5,742 nt of DNA, taken from positions 1-5,742 of the forward strand of contig CAJGCM010000140.1 of NCBI GenBank assembly GCA_904501765.1. Direction: 5' to 3'. The DNA is from an uncultured Clostridia bacterium (lineage in GTDB: Bacteria; Bacillota; Clostridia; Oscillospirales; CAG-272). How positions within the stretch are numbered: position 1 is the first letter of the stretch; the number at the start of each line of letters is the position of its first letter. Position numbers and translations under genes: made by a program. This document shows, piece by piece, positions 4,415 through 5,742 of the stretch. Below the pieces are notes generated by a model. It had not been told where the DNA came from. It searched no databases and saw nothing but the letters and a program-made list of their open reading frames with translations.

Positions 4415-5742
4415 TCAGTCAACTGACAGAAGGTCTGCTTTTTTTACCGTGTAGGAGCCTTCCGACTCATAAAGGACTCCCTCTCTTTCATATACAATGG
4501 AAAGAGTCGCCCCCTCTGTAAGATATAGACAAAGGTCGCCTAAATCAAAGCTTCTGCTTACGGTATACGTATCTCCGTTAATAACAACTCCGCGAATTAT
4601 ATCTCCCACTGTTACCCCGAGAGCTTCAGCTATACTTCCCTGCGTTACCGCGACCACTGTGACGTCCTCGCAAATTCTTCCGTATCCTGCACCACTGTCA
4701 TAGACGTATCTTGATTTTTTCCCCTCTATGGTTACCCCTATCGTCGGCTTATAAACTCCGACGGTTGAAGTGTCACTGTCGGAATAATGAGTCATTATGT
4801 TATGAACCGCTGCCTTTACAATCTGTATAGGAATTGCATAGTTTATATTCTGGTCCTCTCCGTCACCCGCATTGGCAACTCCTATCAGCTCCCCTTCGGA
4901 ATTAAAAAGCGCACCTCCCGAATTTCCGTGATAAAGAGGGGTATCTATTCTGATAGACCTGTAAGAGGAAACTCCCTCTCCAACCTCAAGATTTACGTAT
5001 TCGTTATCCACGGATACAATTCCCTGCGTTACGCTTATTCCCTCATCTCCCGGGTTTCCTATCGCTATGGCGGCCTCACCCACGTGATAATCCTCGGCAT
5101 AGGTGACTGCCGCAATATCCGGGTTAATTTTCTTCAGGCTGATGGTAGACGCTCTGATAACGGCTATATCGTATTTTGCCGCCCCTCCAACGTAATCGCA
5201 CAGCACACCGGAATCTCCCCAGTCATAACTGATATTTCCAATACCGTCTGACATCTTCGTGGGCTTTGATTCGCTGCCGTAAAGATAGAGGCACACTGTA
5301 TTTGCAATTTTGCTGCCTGTTGCATCGGGATTGTAAATCACGTGAAAATTCGTAATGAAATAGGTGTAATCACCGTCAATTCTATATATGAATGCGCTAC
5401 CCGCATAGAGCTTCTCTCCGCCCGACTCGGTAAACTTTGTATATACCTTGGCAGAGGTACGAAGGCAGTCGTTTACCACGGAAAAGCTATCGTCGGTGAC
5501 ACCTCCCTCAACCGTCATATATTTAGACAGAAATTCCGAATAGGTCAGATTGTCACCGTATTTTTCCTTATAGCTCTCATAAAGCGCTAAAGCCGTTATA
5601 TCCTCTCCGTCCTTACCGTTGGTTACCTCAAAGGTGGTTTCTGTGCCGTCGGTAAAATAAATTGTATAGGTGTCAACAAGACCGGAGCTACCCGTCTTTT
5701 TTATCTCGGCTATGCCAACGCCATCGGTGGCAACGGACTCAC
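4415..5742 (-). CDS. HtrA/DegP-like trypsin-type serine protease with PDZ domain (N terminus beyond window)
   Basis: The frame ends at a TGA (4417-4415) and stays open to the right edge, giving 441 codons. An ATG at 5518 is internal, since coding sequence continues 74 codons upstream of it. Counting from that Met, the catalytic triad is His59 (TNFHV; codon 5344-5342), Asp117 (KYDIAV; 5170-5168) and Ser200 (HGNSGGAL; 4921-4919), with the typical IDTPLYHGNSGG and GVANAG context, so an active S1C-type peptidase is expected. Residues about 258-350 form a PDZ-like domain (VAVTQGSIAEALGVTVGDII), which in this family binds hydrophobic C termini. The upstream 74 residues contain YTIYFTDGTETTFEVTNGKDG, then a predicted helix ending TYSEFLSKYM, a pattern I associate with spacer modules of clostridial surface proteins. 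Export is likely, but the signal peptide or anchor would be outside the window. Known role of the family: quality control or processing of exported proteins. The promoter is not visible. Confidence 0.9.
   Translation of the reverse strand, partial: ESVATDGVGIAEIKKTGSSGLVDTYTIYFTDGTETTFEVTNGKDGEDITALALYESYKEKYGDNLTYSEFLSKYMTVEGGVTDDSFSVVNDCLRTSAKVYTKFTESGGEKLYAGSAFIYRIDGDYTYFITNFHVIYNPDATGSKIANTVCLYLYGSESKPTKMSDGIGNISYDWGDSGVLCDYVGGAAKYDIAVIRASTISLKKINPDIAAVTYAEDYHVGEAAIAIGNPGDEGISVTQGIVSVDNEYVNLEVGEGVSSYRSIRIDTPLYHGNSGGALFNSEGELIGVANAGDGEDQNINYAIPIQIVKAAVHNIMTHYSDSDTSTVGVYKPTIGVTIEGKKSRYVYDSGAGYGRICEDVTVVAVTQGSIAEALGVTVGDIIRGVVINGDTYTVSRSFDLGDLCLYLTEGATLSIVYEREGVLYESEGSYTVKKADLLSVD

Noticed and set aside
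4787..5251. Plus-strand open frame of 154 codons antisense to the protease
   Set aside because: Long, but entirely inside the protease gene, whose catalytic motifs prove the minus-strand reading; the product looks like no known protein.

Overview
This looks like a stretch of chromosome from a low-to-mid GC Gram-positive bacterium, most likely of the class Clostridia. The evidence is indirect: purine-rich Shine-Dalgarno sites, frequent AGA and ATA codons, AT-rich intergenic promoters, strong intrinsic terminators, and a clostridial-style XRE regulator and trypsin-like peptidase. The species cannot be named. There is no sign of a prophage, transposon, CRISPR array, tRNA or rRNA.

Layout, left to right. 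(1) Bases 1-218, minus strand: the N-terminal part of an XRE-family DNA-binding regulator, cut by the window edge. (2) A 258-bp divergent intergenic region holds a good minus-strand promoter for the regulator, a weaker plus-strand promoter, and four copies of a GTAGAAT/ATTCTAC box that are probably operators. (3) 477-1166, plus: a cytoplasmic SGNH/GDSL hydrolase. (4) 1167-1434: a second regulatory intergenic region with a strong predicted promoter, an 11-bp tandem repeat at the likely transcription start, and two hairpins, one followed by a T-run. (5) 1435-2094 and 2173-3528, plus: a probable two-gene operon of a left-handed beta-helix acetyltransferase resembling the C-terminal half of GlmU, followed by glmM (phosphoglucosamine mutase). 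A strong intrinsic terminator closes it at 3584-3630. (6) 3811-4284, plus: a TspO/MBR family membrane protein starting at TTG. (7) A shared bidirectional terminator at 4348-4406. (8) 4415 to the window end, minus: an HtrA-like serine protease with complete catalytic triad and C-terminal PDZ-like domain. Its open frame runs beyond the right edge, so the N terminus is missing.

How the genes fit together. The acetyltransferase and GlmM plausibly do consecutive steps of UDP-GlcNAc synthesis: GlmM makes glucosamine-1-phosphate and the acetyltransferase would N-acetylate it. The other genes are separate transcription units without an obvious shared pathway.

I did not find a clearly new system. The parts most worth a second look are the GTAGAAT box cluster next to the XRE gene, the repeat-rich and hairpin-rich leader before the acetyltransferase-glmM pair, and the extra N-terminal module of the protease. 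No gene-free stretch exceeds 300 bases.
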